From: Acanthochlamys bracteata
Taxonomy: Eukaryota > Streptophyta > Magnoliopsida > Pandanales > Velloziaceae
Length of the DNA: 64,000 nucleotides
Assembly: GCA_019914995.1 (NCBI GenBank)
Contig: CM034131.1
Location: 3,256,501 to 3,320,500, forward strand
Direction: 5' to 3'
Shown: positions 11,801 through 25,095 of the stretch, in pieces
Layout: each line of letters starts with the position of its first letter
Numbering within the stretch: the first letter of the stretch is position 1
Program-made: the position numbers and the translations under genes
The notes under the pieces: model-generated
Told to the model about the DNA's origin: nothing
Database searches by the model: none
What the model saw: only the letters and a program-made list of their open reading frames with translations

Positions 11801-14800
11801 AAACTATTGAGCATGTCAAAGACAAAAGCTAAAGCGACTAGGTTCTTATGAAAACTAAAAGAGTTGCATTTGAAATAACTCTTCTTCACATTGGCAATTT
11901 TAAATCTGTTGCAGTATCACCCTGCGTTTCTCTCACAAATCATAAACTTTTTAGAATGTGGCTAAGAATATTATTTGCTATCTGGAAGCAGATTTGAACT
12001 TTCAGCCAATATGTTGTAAAACTATTTGTAAAAGCTATTTTGACATCAGTAATTTTTAATGCCAATTCCAAAATTGTAAACGAGAAAGAAACTGGAAAAA
12101 AACTCACAATACAAAACTTCAAAATTAGACCAAATATTTGGTATCTTCGTGAGTTTTGAATAAAACATACATTATCACCCAAACAACAATTTTCAAATAG
12201 TAACTACAGATCCATAGACTGATGGACATGTTTGAGAAAGGAAAATCAAATGAAGAAAACAGAATTGAAAAATGGTTTCTAATAAACTAAAATATACCAA
12301 CTTAACATTACTTGCATATAAAATAATTAGACAAATGTTTTAGCTATTTCTACCGACAGGATGCATAATTTCTTAAACTAAGTAGAACGGGAGCAACACA
12401 ATTTACCTTTAACGTCACAAACCAAGTACATAATTTTTTCTGCAACAGACAAGAGATGCTGAAAGCATGGGTAGCCTTCCACATAAAGAATTTCAACTAG
12501 TTGTCGGAACTTTCCACTATCACTCCCCTTCTGCAATAACCCAAAAAAAAGGAGGTTATGTGAGCAAACATGCAAAATACTGATCAAACTCCTCATGTGT
12601 GGTTCTTCAACATAGTTGGTCCGATGTTTGGATAAAAGAGGACGGAATTAGGTTGACAACAACCCATAAAAGGAGTTGAACCAAATTATCTCTCGATACT
12701 AAGCCAAAAATGTCACTACGACCCTCTTACTTAAAAATTCATTTCAGCCTCTTTACTATGACTTTCTGTTCAAATTACACATGCCATTACTAACCCCATC
12801 AAATTGATAAAAGAATAACTTTCTAAATTCTAATCCTAAATTAGTCAAGCTGGCTGCCTCGCTCGCACCATCATCTTCTTCAACACCTCTTCGTCACCTT
12901 GAACTGTGATTAAGCACTAAAACTTGATAAAAGCAACTATTGTACAAACTTGCCACTGTTATTGATCGTATGATCGTAACCGAATCATATATATGGAAAT
13001 ATTGGTAACAATATGTTGTTGATAGTGGTGTTATTTATATGTTTTTTGTTGTTGAAGTAGTTGAGGTTGTAAATGAGTTGGCTAGTTACAAGTTAAAGTA
13101 GATTGTCAAGGGCGGAATGCAATGGTGAGCGATGACAGAGTGAGCGAAGAAGCTACAGTGGTGGTGATGGTGGCCATGATAAGGCATAATTGATTACATA
13201 ATAGAGATCAATCTGGAAAGCAGAACTATGTTATTGGTTGACAAGCTTTACAAACTGTGGAAAAAAGAATGAGGTTCCGCTCATCTAAGTGAAGCCGGTG
13301 AAGAACCAATTCTAAGCAGAGCGAAAAATGGAGCAACCCCTTTCTTCAACAAATGGATTTCTCTTATTTGGTTGATGAAGCTGTCCAATTTCAACCAAAA
13401 CTATTAGTCTATCGATCAATTGGATTAGCAGCCTTCTGAATGTTGAAGACGACAAAGACAGCCAGCTTAAAGAAATAATTCAAATTAATCTCTTATTTCT
13501 ACTTTGGAAATGAGTCATTTCTTCTTTAACATTAGAGAATCAGGAGGTATGGAGAGTATTTAGCAGTTTGAATAACATTAACTGATTCTAGCTCCATATG
13601 TTCGGTGGACCGAAGTCGTTCTTTCAGTTAGATTTGCACTGGTTGCATTAGTATCAGCATGAACATCTAACGCTTTTATGTTGTTTTAGTTGCTATTTGA
13701 ACTTTCTGAAATAATTCAGTAATATATAGATCTTGAATTGAGTGGTTTTTAAGTGTATTTGCTCGAATATATTTCGATAAATGTTACAAGGTGGTTTTCT
13801 GTTGAATATCTAAGAATTTCTGCATATTTTTTATACTTGATTTTTACAGTAAAACATGTCCAATATCCAACAAGTTACTGGAGAAGATGAAGCAGATTAG
13901 ATCAATAGATTGAAATTGGCCTTAAGAGTTTCAAAATTGAAGATAAATGTAGTTATCCTAATCCAACCCATTTGGAAACCAAACTTAGCAATCCGGCATC
14001 TCATTCTCACTTAAGCGCTTGAAGAATATATTCTCCAATGGAAAGATCCCATGCATTTTAGCTTGTAGGGAGCAAACTTGAAGAATTGCTACTAAAAAGG
14101 GAATTTAGAAACTGTATTACAGAATTTAATCTCCAACTGTTTTTGCAAGCTTGCTTTTAGAAGTTCTTATATTTAACGACGAGGCATCAAACTATCATTT
14201 GAGCCAAGCTAAAAAAGGGCAGAACTTGGCCTAAGGCCAGACCAAATTTCAAGGCTCGTGTGCTAAATAGGCCTTTAGTATTGTGTTCCAGTCTGGTTGG
14301 GCTGGAATGAATTTTGAACCCAAGTTGGCCACCCATGCCTATCCTCAGGCTCAGGTTAGGATGGGCATATGGCTTTTGGCATTAGGTCAGATCGAGCTAG
14401 ACCTCAAAAGCCCGAAATTGAGCTAATTTTCAGCCCTATGTCTGTTGGAAAGCAAAATTTACCAAAGACTGGATTACATACTCAATTCTACAAATAAAAA
14501 AATTCTCCATACCATAGCTTCAAGTTTTTTCCCAAATAGGCCCAGTACAAACGAAAATTGTTTTTTATTATAACTGTTAATAGCAAGAGAGAATGATAAA
14601 TTTTAAATTGCTTGCATCCTTAAATCAAACATAATAGGTAAAAGTATAAGGTCAATTGTGAATGTTCATTTAATAGTAAAATTTCATGTTACCTTCATTC
14701 GAGCAACATCAAAAATCGGCAAAAGAATAAATATTGGATCAACTGGAGTGCTAATATATAAGCTCCCATCTGTTACAATCAAATAGTGTTTTAACAACAT

Positions 14801-17077
14801 CAGCAGCATTTCCAGTCATATGCCAATAATACTTTAGCTGAGGCATTTATGCAGAAAGAAAAGGTATAACTGTTCCGTCATGGAACAAGATAGAATATGA
14901 AGTAGATAACAAGTACAGAGTTGCAAGGAGGATCCAAATCCAAAAGACAATGATGATGCATTCACCATCTTGTCCAGGACACAGGACATCTACTTCTAGA
15001 ACTATGATGATGCATTGAGATATTGTCGTACATAACTCCAGTTTTGATCCTCCACAACTCAACTTATTTGCAAGAATTAATACAGATCTCAAGTAGTGAA
15101 CTCCTACTAGATGAGAATTCCCAGAACAACTCTCTACCGAAGGCACAAAGGCCAAATAAAAGATTATAATCTTTCCATACCAAGGCATGATATGAAATAA
15201 GACGCAAATACTAAACTCATAGTATGAGATAAAAACTATAGCAATGTATAAATTACCTTGGCATACATAATCCCCAAGGAACCAGGAGCCATATGATTGC
15301 TTGAACCAATGTATCTCTTGAAGAGATTCACCCATTAGGATGTAACATGTTGGACTTCCTATAATAAACAAATTCTAAATAAAGTTTGCAAGATAGTGTA
15401 AAATCTAGATAAAGAATAATGTAATGTAAAAAATTCAAACCAAAGTGTAGATGATAATATGAAGCAAATTGATAAAGTTAAATGCAATTTTGCCATAATC
15501 TTGTCAAAAGAATATGATCAATAAAAATAAGGAATAAAGAAAAGGCCAAAGAGAAAAGAAGGCTAATTCTAAACAACCATATAAGTTATTATTGTTATAA
15601 TGAGAGTGAGAACATGATGTTTGATTTACTTATAAGTTACTTATACAATAGTACATACAACATCATTTACCAACATAACTAAGTTATTAATAAGAAAATA
15701 CAGAAAATTCATCCTTCTAAAAAAATCACAAACCCAAATATCTTTACTCGAGTTTTCATCATTAAACGATGTGAAGCTTTTAGAAAAGTTGTAGATAGCA
15801 TGATAGCATGATCCTACAATCTTCCTGTGCATCAAGTTTGATATAATCATATAAACTGATAAGAGAACAATTATACAACATGAAGATTAAGAAAGCTATC
15901 AGATTTAAGAACTAATGTTCTGAAGAAAAGAACAAAGTGACAAACAACGCGATTCATCCATCATCAGTAACACATGGAAAATCTTGTGAAGAGCAGGAAA
16001 CATAAATTCACTTGTAATAATCATAACACTAGTACAAGGTCTTATTTGGAAAGCTTCACAAGCATGTAATGCTTACATGTTCACTCTACCTAATTTCACA
16101 AAAAGTTAGTTCATAGTTTTGCTAGATGATTAAGTAGTGATCTCCAAATCCTCATTAACGCTGATGGAGCTTATAAACTGTGCTGCTAACACTATTCCAA
16201 AGAAGTAAACCCACCAGGTGAAGTACAACTGACCTGACTTTGGATGACATAAGTTTAAGATATAGCCCTCTTTCCCTGTGGCGGCAGTATTCCCAGCATC
16301 TGATTGCAAGGCACAAGAGTTAACTAGTGGAATAGAAGTGAATCAACAACCAAAGATCTCTATCCAAAACTTAGATAAGGAGTAAGTTAGTAAATTGTAC
16401 AGAAATAAGAAAACTGAAACATATTTCAGCATAAGGTATCAAACTGTCCCACAAAGGTGAAAATAAGTGTAACTGGCTTCACAACTTGGTAGGATCCTGG
16501 TAAAACATTGTGTTTCATAACAAATTTTTGTGAACTAGTTTGTCATTCAAGTTCTTTTGGGACTTGTCTTTCAAAGGTCGACTTAATTACTTGTCAAATA
16601 TCCTACCTTCTAACCAGCACGCTGATCACCAAAAGAAATCCAAAAATTAACTTAAAGGCAACAATAATAAGAAACACTTAAATGAGAAGCAATACTAGCT
16701 AATGTATTGACAGTCCTTACATAAAAAAGTGTATTCATAACAAATGTTAATAAGAAATTAAGAGAGAAGTCCTTAGGGAGAGATTGGGGATCGGCTGAAT
16801 TAAATCGAATTTTGGGAAATTGGTGAAAACTTTAACAAGTAAAAGCTTCAAAAACCTGGTTGTAGAAATGAAATGCGTGTGTGTGTGTGAGAGAGAGAGA
16901 GAAAGGAGACAGACAAGTTTAAGTCTCCAAAAAATCGATTTCTTGGAGGCATTGTGGCACGCAAACACAAATTTAAGTCGCACTATCTTCTAACTGTCAC
17001 ACAAGTGAGTGCTTACCGGGAGCGGGAGCGGGAGCGAGGAGGACGCGGGCATCCTCCAGCCCTTGGCACCAACTCAT
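8882..17077 (-). CDS. RNASEH2B: ribonuclease H2 subunit B
   Basis: Non-catalytic subunit of the heterotrimeric RNase H2, which removes ribonucleotides misincorporated in nuclear DNA and RNA of RNA:DNA hybrids. Ten exons join in frame to 286 residues: 17017-17077, 16234-16299, 15257-15358, 14693-14769, 12407-12530, 11563-11627, 9962-10031, 9280-9355, 9081-9174 and 8882-9007. Family signatures appear in order: LNLCHPKSG, EIHWFKQSYGSWFLGDYV, TPVDPIFILLPIFD, GKFRQLVEILYVEGYP, SSKFFRLDDLKVLAWL, LAKLDKNYAVQEE, AVSLLAEYLKDQPWL and a basic tail RNIKDMFSKASGRRQK. The tail resembles the conserved C-terminal end of plant subunit B and, loosely, a PCNA-interacting (PIP) motif. All junctions are GT-AG and keep phase. 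Introns total about 7.3 kb; intron 4 is 2162 nt and holds a hAT-like remnant. The start gives the short N-terminus typical of plants. Function is from family knowledge. Confidence 0.95.
14200..14445. mobile_element. hAT-like non-autonomous remnant in intron 4 of RNASEH2B
   Basis: This G/C-richer island inside an AT-rich intron has repeated GGCC, GGGCTGG, AAAAGCCCG and a terminal TTCAGCCCTA. Such composition is typical of decayed plant hAT non-autonomous elements. The left end was not delimited and no target duplication was confirmed. Confidence 0.35.
16873..16904 (+). repeat. compound (GT)n(GA)n microsatellite
   Basis: GT units are followed directly by GA units within intron 1 of the RNase H2B gene. 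It is a simple-sequence repeat with no further meaning visible. Confidence 0.85.
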
Positions 17078-17142
17078 GATCAGAGAGAGAGACGCGGGTA
17101 ATTGAATGCTTTTCGCTCTGGGCTTGTTGCCTCCTGTAAAAG

Positions 17143-17282
17143 GTAAACCTTATAAAAACATAATAAAAATATATAATAAAAAATTTTATATTTTTAAATA
17201 AATTATTTAAATATTTATAAAAAATTAAAATTAAAAAATTAAATTTTTTTTCAAATAAGCTATACGCAAACGTCCCTTAAAT
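17143..17282. mobile_element. AT-rich MITE-like remnant
   Basis: The block ends with AAATAAGCTATACGCAAACGTCCC, which has the family's C-rich terminus in degraded form. The core is the same AT-rich pattern as other copies. The left end is unclear. It lies just upstream of the RNase H2B start. Confidence 0.35.
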
Positions 17283-18785
17283 TAAATTATTTAAAAATTT
17301 TCTAATATAAATATAATAAAAATTTTATAATATATAAGTATCTGTATATTTAAATTTTTTTAATATTTTAAAATTTATAAAAATTTTATAATATATAATT
17401 TATCTGTATATTTAAATTTTTAATACTTTAAATATTATAAAAATTTATTAAGAGATAAAAATTGATATGAAATGAAGTAAATATTAAATATGTCAAAAAT
17501 ATGAGAGTTCAATAGTGTTCCGATGAAATTATTGTTTTAATCAGATCTCTCTCGTGCAATATATTCTTATGTTTTTTTTTATTCTCTTCATTAATATTGT
17601 AATAACCTAAACTACCAAGCTCCTTAAAGAAATTATTGAACGCAAGAATTAAATATTTTAAGCACTGATTTAACGGTTCACGATTAATTTGATAAAAAAT
17701 TTGACAGATAATTTAAATCAGGCTTAAAAATAAACTTGTTATTTCACAAGTATAGTATTTTCAGACGACAACCTCTTTGAACTCTCCGAATGCCTGCCCG
17801 ACTGCCCGAGGTATTATGGTAAAATAAAAATTGTACATATTTTATGTTGTCACACACTTAATAATAACAATATTAAGTATTAAGTCTAAAGCAAGGTTAA
17901 TTATTACTAAAGTCTTTTTCTCATTTATGTATCTAGCTCTTGCATTATATTTTTTAGCTTGTATAAGTTGTTTATAAATTTCTGAGTTCTTGTTTTACTA
18001 TTTGGGATATGAATTTCCTATAGTTATCGTTTGTTTGCATTAAAAAGAATTCATATATGTATAAAATCCATGAGAACTTGTTAATAAAAAAGTTGTAGTT
18101 CATTTGTTTGTGTACATTTTTCTTCGAGTCTACCGTCCATCTTCTAGATATTCTCTTGAAGCCAATCGTACATCACATCCAAGCTTTACGAATAATGCTG
18201 CATCCACTGGTATCAAACTTCAAATCAGTAATCAATAACATTATAAAAAATAGTAGTAGTATAATAATAATTTTGAGTATTTTTCTGTGAGCTCTTACAT
18301 CTTTTATTTTATGTGTCCTTTTAACAAAAACTGCATTATTTAAAAATAAATTAGTATGAATAGTAATATTAAAATAAGATTAATTTATATTTTTTGTAAA
18401 ATTAAGTGAATGAAAAAATAAATTTTTTTATATCTGAAAGTAATTTTTTAATAAAAAATTAGAAAGATGAAAAGAATACTTTTTATAGCATAGATGTGTT
18501 AGGATGAAGATACGTTTGCCTCAATATGCATGTAATTTATGTAGCTAGACAATAGGTTTATTTTTTAATGAAATATATATTAGACAATATTGAAGTAAAG
18601 TTGATAGACCCGACCGGAATGTCGATCTAGAATCTCTTCAGATCGACGGTCGCGATTCGACCGGCCAGTTCAGCTGCTAGGATCGACAATTGTCGTCATG
18701 TTTAGACGGTAGCGACTTTTTTCATCTGGAGCGATATTTTACCGTAACTCTCTAGTGTTTTTCTCCGGCTACTGTAATCTGTACC
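17283..18785. other. intergenic spacer
   Basis: Mostly AT-rich. Two things stand out. A 27-bp segment at 17498-17524 recurs exactly at 24443-24469. A G/C-rich patch at 18605-18720, with repeated GATCGAC and CGACCGG motifs, lies immediately left of the copia fossil. No gene is supported. Confidence 0.45.
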
Positions 18786-19001
18786 TGATAAGGATATTTG
18801 ATCCCTTACTATATTTAGAGTGTTTAAATTAAAAAGATTTAATTTAAAAAAATTAGATTTTGTTTTATTTTAAACAAATTTGATTTAGCTTAATTTTAGA
18901 AAGATTTGATTTTAAAAATATTTAATTTTTGGAAACCTTAACTGTATATATATGTGCTCATATCAATAAAAAAAATAAGTCATTGAATATAATTTTTTAT
19001 A
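18786..19001 (+). repeat. 5' LTR of copia fossil
   Basis: It pairs with 23230-23449 along its full length. It ends immediately before the tRNA-Met-type primer-binding site. Confidence 0.85.
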
Positions 19002-22000
19002 TGGTACTAGAGCCACTATTATTCTAACGAGCATAATTTTTTCTTACATTTTTTCTCCTTTCTCTTTAGCTCAATAGTTTCAAATACTTTCAATGGCTAA
19101 TATCTCTACATCATCTAATAACTCTTCTATTATCACTCAAAACTATAATCAATAATTGATTGCAATCAATATGGCCGCTCAAACTTCAATAAAACCTCAA
19201 TGATACAAACTATCTCTTCTGAAAATTTCAATTCAGCACTCTTCTTATTAGTTATAATCTCATTGGCTTCATTGATGGATCTAAATCATATAAACCACTC
19301 ACTATTACTATATATAATTCAGTAATTACCAATCCAGATTATACTTATTAGAAACGTTAAAATCAGTTGATCCTCAACATAGTCATTGCGATCTATCTCT
19401 GCAAACATTATTTCATTTGCCGGTGCCACTATCTCTAATGAAGTTTGGCATACTCTTGCCAATATTATGCCAAGCCAACATGCGATCGCCGTTTACAAAT
19501 TCGAATTCATCTTAAAATTTTTCAGAGAGGTTCTCAAAGGGTCACTGAATACTTACGGAGAATTAAAGGTTATGCCGATGAACTTGCCTATTTGGTACCC
19601 CTATGAATACTGAAGACCTACTTGAAAAATTTTTAGATGCTCTTGCAGATGAATTTCATGAGCTTATTGTTGCTCTCTAAGCTCGTGAGATCCCAATCTC
19701 CCTTGAGGAACTAAATGAAAAACTCCTCACCCATGAGGCCACTCATCGCAACGTAACGTTCAAGGCTCAACCAATACCAGCGACTGTTAATCCAGCACAT
19801 AAAAACTCAAAGCCATCACACAGGTTCTTTTCGTTCTACTATATCTTTCAACACTGAATCCTCCGCGTCAACATCTAATGGTGATCGCCTTTCACCACAA
19901 CCATATCTTGGTCGTTGTCAAATTTGTCGCGTTCAAGAACATTCCGCTAAGCAGTACCCATTCTTTCGTCTAATACCGATCAATCAAGTGTCAATCGACC
20001 AAGTGCCAATCAACCGCGGATCTAGAACAATTCTTACATCATGCAGCTACGAGCTAACTTTTTAACTAATACCAGCAGCAAAACTCTCTCTTATCTATTT
20101 GACAGTGGTGTCTCCCACCACGTTACCGGCGATCTAAACAATCTCTCATTTCACTCTCCCTATATTGGTTCCGACGATATTATAATTGGAGATAGTATGA
20201 GTTTACCAATTATCCACACTAGTTTTACTTTTTTATATTACTCTACTACTAATTTTACACTCAATAATATTCTTTATGTGCCAAACATGAAAAAAAATTT
20301 AATCTCTATTTTTCAATTTTGCATCACCAATCATATTTAATTGAATTCTTACCATATTCTTTTCTTATGAAGGATCTTCGTACGGATGCATAACTTTTTT
20401 TAAGGATAAACTAACGATGACGTTTATGAGTGGACAATCATACCAACTCAATCTTCACCATTATTTGCTCTATCTATTATCAAAATCTCTTCATCCGAAT
20501 AGAATTATATACTAGGATATCCATCTCTTCAAATCTTCAAACATATTATAATGTAATGATCAATTACAATTATCTATTCTTATATCCACAATAATTTATT
20601 ATAACGATTATCACTATAATAAGAGTCACAAGTTATAATTTTCCAAATCCATTTTTATTTCTTCTAAGCCTCTTGAAATTATTTTCTCTAATGTTTGGAC
20701 CTCACATATTATATCTCATGATGGTTGCAAATATTATGTTATTTTTGTCGATCATTTCACCAAGTATATATGATTCTACATAATCAAAAGAAAATCTAAT
20801 GTGTATGATATATTTATTCGCTTCAAAACTCTTGTAAAAAATTATTTGTCTCACTAAATCATTACTTTTTACACTGACAATGGTGGAAAATATCAAATTA
20901 TTGAAAAACTTTTCTTTAAGAATGGTATTTTTTACCTCACCATTCTGCCACATACCTAAAAAATAATGGATATTTTGAAAGACGACATCGCCATATTGTT
21001 GAAACTAGTTTCTTTATTTTTTTCATGCATCTCTTACTCACATATTGGTCTCACGCTTTTGCTACAGCTGTTTATATCATCAATTATCTACACATTCTAA
21101 CACTTCAATTCACTTCTACTTTTGAAAATATATTTAACAATCCACCTAACTATTCCAAACTTTGCGTATTTGGTTGTTTATGATATCCTTGGCTTCGTCC
21201 TTATTCACATCACAAATTTGCTCATCGCTTCTAACCATATATTCTTTTCAGCTACTCTCTTACATAAAGTGCATATCTTTTTTTTGACAATTATACCTCC
21301 AGAATTTATGTGTCTCGCCACATTGAATTTGTTGAATCTGTTTTTTCTTTTTTCTCTCCTCAATGTAATCTTTTTCGCCTTAAATCCATCACTGTTGACA
21401 CATGAGTTCACTACTCTCCTCTTATTTTCACCATTCTAGTTTTCACTCCTTCTTCAATGCCACTCACAACGCTATCTAATATACCACCACCCCCGTACGA
21501 AAACCCCTCCAATCATCCAAATTCACCGCCTACGTCACTTATGCTCCATTCTACCAACACTACTAAGTTTTTTTATGAACCCCATATTTTAACCAACAAC
21601 AATTATTCCATGCAAACCAAATCCAAGAATAACATCCACAAGCCTATTCAAAAACTCAACTTGACAGCTCAACTATCCGCCTCTAATGATTTAGAACCAA
21701 CTACAATCTAAGCCCTCAAACATACTAAATGGTGTCCGACTATGTCCGAAGTGTTTGATGCTCTTGTTAAAAATGACATTTGAGAATTTATTTCATCTAA
21801 CTTCTCACAAAATATTGTGGAATGTAAGTGAATTTTTAGCACAAAATAACTATTTGTTGGCTCTATTGATAGATACAAAGTACGTTAGGTTGCTAAGGGA
21901 TTTCATCAGCACCCCGAAGTGAACTATAATGACACATTTAATAAAGTTATCAAACTAACAACTATTCGTTTTGTTCTAAATCTTGCCATCAGTAAGGAGT

Positions 22001-23229
22001 GGTCACTTCGTCAATTTGATGTTAATAATGTATTGTTTCAAGGACACCTATCCAAAAACGTTTACATGACTCAACCACCTGAATTTATTGATTCGAACTT
22101 TTTCACTCATGTCTGCAAAATTCGCAAAGCTATTTATGGTTTCAAACAAATACCACGAGCTTGGTATCACGAGTTTAAAATATTTTTACTTGATTCTGGC
22201 TTCATCAACTCTCATGCGAACACCTGACTCTTTATTCTTAACACATATAGGCATCTCATTTACTTATTTATCTATATTGATGATCTGATTATTATATAAG
22301 ATAGCCAGAGTATGGTACAACAATTTGTGGAGCTTATTGCCTAACAATTCTTATTGAAAAATCTTGGATCATTATCATTTATTTTTTATGTTGGGATTAT
22401 TCCACACAGCCATAGTCTCTTTCTCTCTCAATAACGATACATTACCGATCTCCTTATCCGAACTAAAATGGTCGATGCCAAATCTGTCATGACTCATTTA
22501 TCCACCAGTCCAACATTGATACTTCATGCCGGCACAGCTTTGTATGATCCAAAAAATTTTCAGATTGTAGTTGGAAGTCTTCAATATTTGTCTCTTACAC
22601 GACCGGATATTACATTTACAGTTAACAAACTCTCTCAGTTCATGCATCAGCTAATAACTGAGCATTGGATTGTCATCAAACGTCTCCTTCGCTGTCTATC
22701 TGGTACACTGAATTACGGATTATTTTTATATCGTGAATTACATATATCTTTGCATGTCTTCTCAAATACTGACTAGGTAGATAATAAAGATGACTCCACC
22801 TCTACCAGTGCCTATGTGGTGTACCTAGGCCGCAACTAATCTATTAGAGTTCAAAGAAACAACGGACTGTTAGTCGTTCCTATACGAAAGCTGAATATCG
22901 TTTAATTGCCACACAGCTGCAGAACTCAATTGGATTTGCTTTCTTCAATCTGAACTTGGTGTTCAATTCTAACTACTCTTGTCATATATTGTGACAATAT
23001 TAGTGACACACATTTCTGCTCCAATTTATTTTTCATTATAGGATGAAATATGTTGTCATTAACTTTCACTTTATTAGGGAAAAAGTTTAAAATGGTGCTT
23101 TGCACATCACTCATATTTCATCACAGATCAACTGGCTGACGCACTCACCAAACCATTTTTTCGGATGCGCTTTCTTCTTTTTCAGTCAAAGATTGGAATA
23201 TCCAATCGGAGCTTTATCTTGCCGGGCCA

Positions 23230-23449
23230 TGATAAGAATATTTAATCCTTTTCTATATTTGGAGTTTTTAAATTAGAAAAATTTAATTTGAAAAAAATAT
23301 CAGATTTTATTTATTTAACAAAGATTTGATTTGGTTTGCTTTTAGAAAGATTTGATTTTACAAATATTTAATTTTTGAAAATCTTGAGTGTATTTATATT
23401 TGTGCTCATATTAATAAAAAAAATAAATTATTGAATATAATTTTCTACA
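23230..23449 (+). repeat. 3' LTR of copia fossil
   Basis: Matches the 5' LTR. Its right edge abuts the PMEI pseudogene. The flanking five bases on the two sides are similar but not identical, so the target duplication is eroded. Confidence 0.85.
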
Positions 23450-24032
23450 GCAACCATCAGTGCCCTCACATTTCTTAAACTTTTTAAGCAAAATCATTTT
23501 CGACATGATGAAAGAGTTGCTACATAGCTTGTTAATATGTTGAATACCGTCATTAATAAGTTTCCAAACACCACCTCCGTGAACATTTTCAAATCTATCG
23601 AGACAAGTGTACTGATTGGTCATTGCAGCAGTAAGAAAAGTATATATATCACCAATATGATAAGAAACATTGTTGAAGTTCGAAATCATTGCAAAGAACT
23701 CATCAAAAGTGTTCTCCAAAAGCTCTATGCAGTCATTAAGAGCACGACGCTGACGAATGCCGATGAATAATGACGCTCAGGACTTTGGAACTGGTTTGGT
23801 TACGATGGAAGATATAATGTCATGAAGAGATTTGGTGTGAAGAGCAAAGATAGTTGAGATTGTTGAGTGGCAAAGGTCCAATAGAGATTCTTGAACAGTA
23901 CTGAACGACAATGGTATTGGTGTTCATTGTTGTTGTTTGCTCGAATTATTGAATGTTTTCATGTTTGGAAAGAACAAGAAGGAAAGAAAATGCAATGGTG
24001 AAGAGAATGAGCTTAGCTCTTTTTGCTGCTAT
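23450..24032 (-). pseudogene. pectin methylesterase-inhibitor (PMEI) domain pseudogene
   Basis: Read on the - strand, a hydrophobic leader (KLILFTIAFSFLLVLS) is followed by degraded sequence. Then comes a clear PMEI core: RQRRALNDCIELLENTFDEF, ISNFNNVSYHIGDIYTFLTA, AAMTNQYTCLDRFENV and INKLCSNSFIM. The conserved Cys residues of the four-helix bundle lie in ALNDCIELL and NQYTCLD. Where a start codon is expected, at 24030-24032, the codon is ATA. Stops and at least two frame changes separate the leader from the core. The sequence ends abruptly at the copia LTR, so it is unclear whether the parent was a stand-alone inhibitor or the pro-region of a type I pectin methylesterase. No catalytic esterase sequence was found on the far side of the insertion. 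Confidence 0.7.
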
Positions 24033-25095
24033 TGAGTGTTAGCATTGCGGTAGTGCCAAAAAAAATTTTGTTAGCTTTGTGGTTGGAAATGTAAAGCGAG
24101 AAAAAGTCAATAGAAGAACCTGACTTGTAGGGGTGGGTGAGAGGGAGTAATGAACGGAGAGAAAATGACATTACATGACATGAAATTGAGTGGGAAGAAT
24201 CCAGAGGTATTGAGCGGAAAAGATTAAAATTAAAATTCGACGGATCGATTCGAGTGGTCCGACCGACGAATTGATTCAAAAATCGTTCAGATTAATTCGG
24301 ATCAATTGTATACTCAAATTTTTAATAAATTTGGACCGATTTAAATTTTTGATAAATATTTTTTAGATCAATTTGGACTGTATGAATCTGACATACTAAA
24401 AATATACTCATAGTATTAATACAAAAGATACCTGCTCAAAACAATATGAGAGTTCAATAGTGTTCCGATCGATAACATAAGAAAAGATTGAATTAATCTG
24501 TATCAATAATGTATTATGGATTAAATGAAACTGAGAACTTGTTTTGGGTCGCTAAAAAGTTACAAAGATTTAAAAAGAAAAGATCATTTTTTAGAAAAAA
24601 GATTTTTTTAAAATTTAAAAAGTAATAATATAATATTTTTATAACATATAATTATTTATATTTTTAAATTAAAGATTTTAAAATACTATAAAAAGTTTGA
24701 AAATGAGCGGAGCCGCACACAAAGCCTGAACCAAATCATAAAACCGAAATTCTAAAAATTTGAAACCGAACCAATACATAAAAAAAGAAGTTCGTCAAGT
24801 AACATAACACGTGGTTTGGTTCAGTTTGGTACCAAACTACTTGCACCCGGATAAGCTCTTTACACACAAACTACGTTATAAATTAAGCTACACGATGAAA
24901 GATGAAACTAAAAGAAGAATAATCCGATGCATTTCATAACTCCTGTTTGGCAAATTCTGTATTATCGTAAATACATAATCAAACTATATATTTGACTCAT
25001 ATTGGCACCAAATATAATTACGAGGAGATGCATATCAGGACAAAGGGAGTTAGGTATGCATACAAGAGAAAAGTATTTACAAACTAAAGTGAACG
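24033..25095. other. spacer with hAT-like remnant
   Basis: About 24740-24857 contains AAACCGAACCAATAC, then TTTGGTTCAGTTTGGTACC and TTGCACCC. This composition is frequent at ends of plant hAT-like non-autonomous elements. The remainder is AT-rich. The second copy of the 27-bp repeat is at 24443-24469. Confidence 0.4.

Larger units (their letters stand above)
18786..23449 (+). mobile_element. Ty1/copia LTR retrotransposon, fossil
   Basis: LTRs at 18786-19001 and 23230-23449 (about 216 and 220 bp) both open TGATAAG, and the second closes TACA. A primer-binding site TGGTACTAGAGCC, of the initiator-Met tRNA type, follows the first LTR. Parts in order are gag (about 19094-19900), a zinc-knuckle-like stretch near 19915, protease (about 20095-20330, FDSGVSHHVTGD), integrase (about 20690-21430), reverse transcriptase (about 21750-22310, FDVNNVLFQG and AIYGFKQIPRAWY) and RNase H (about 22560-23160). 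Integrase before RT makes it copia. The element is old and broken in well over ten places. By-eye LTR divergence near 13-15 percent suggests several million years at common plant rates. It interrupts a PMEI-type host pseudogene on its right. Confidence 0.9.

Noticed and set aside
14847-15371. 174-residue open frame on the - strand
   Set aside because: Only its 5' part (15257-15358) is RNase H2B exon 3; the rest is read-through into the intron.
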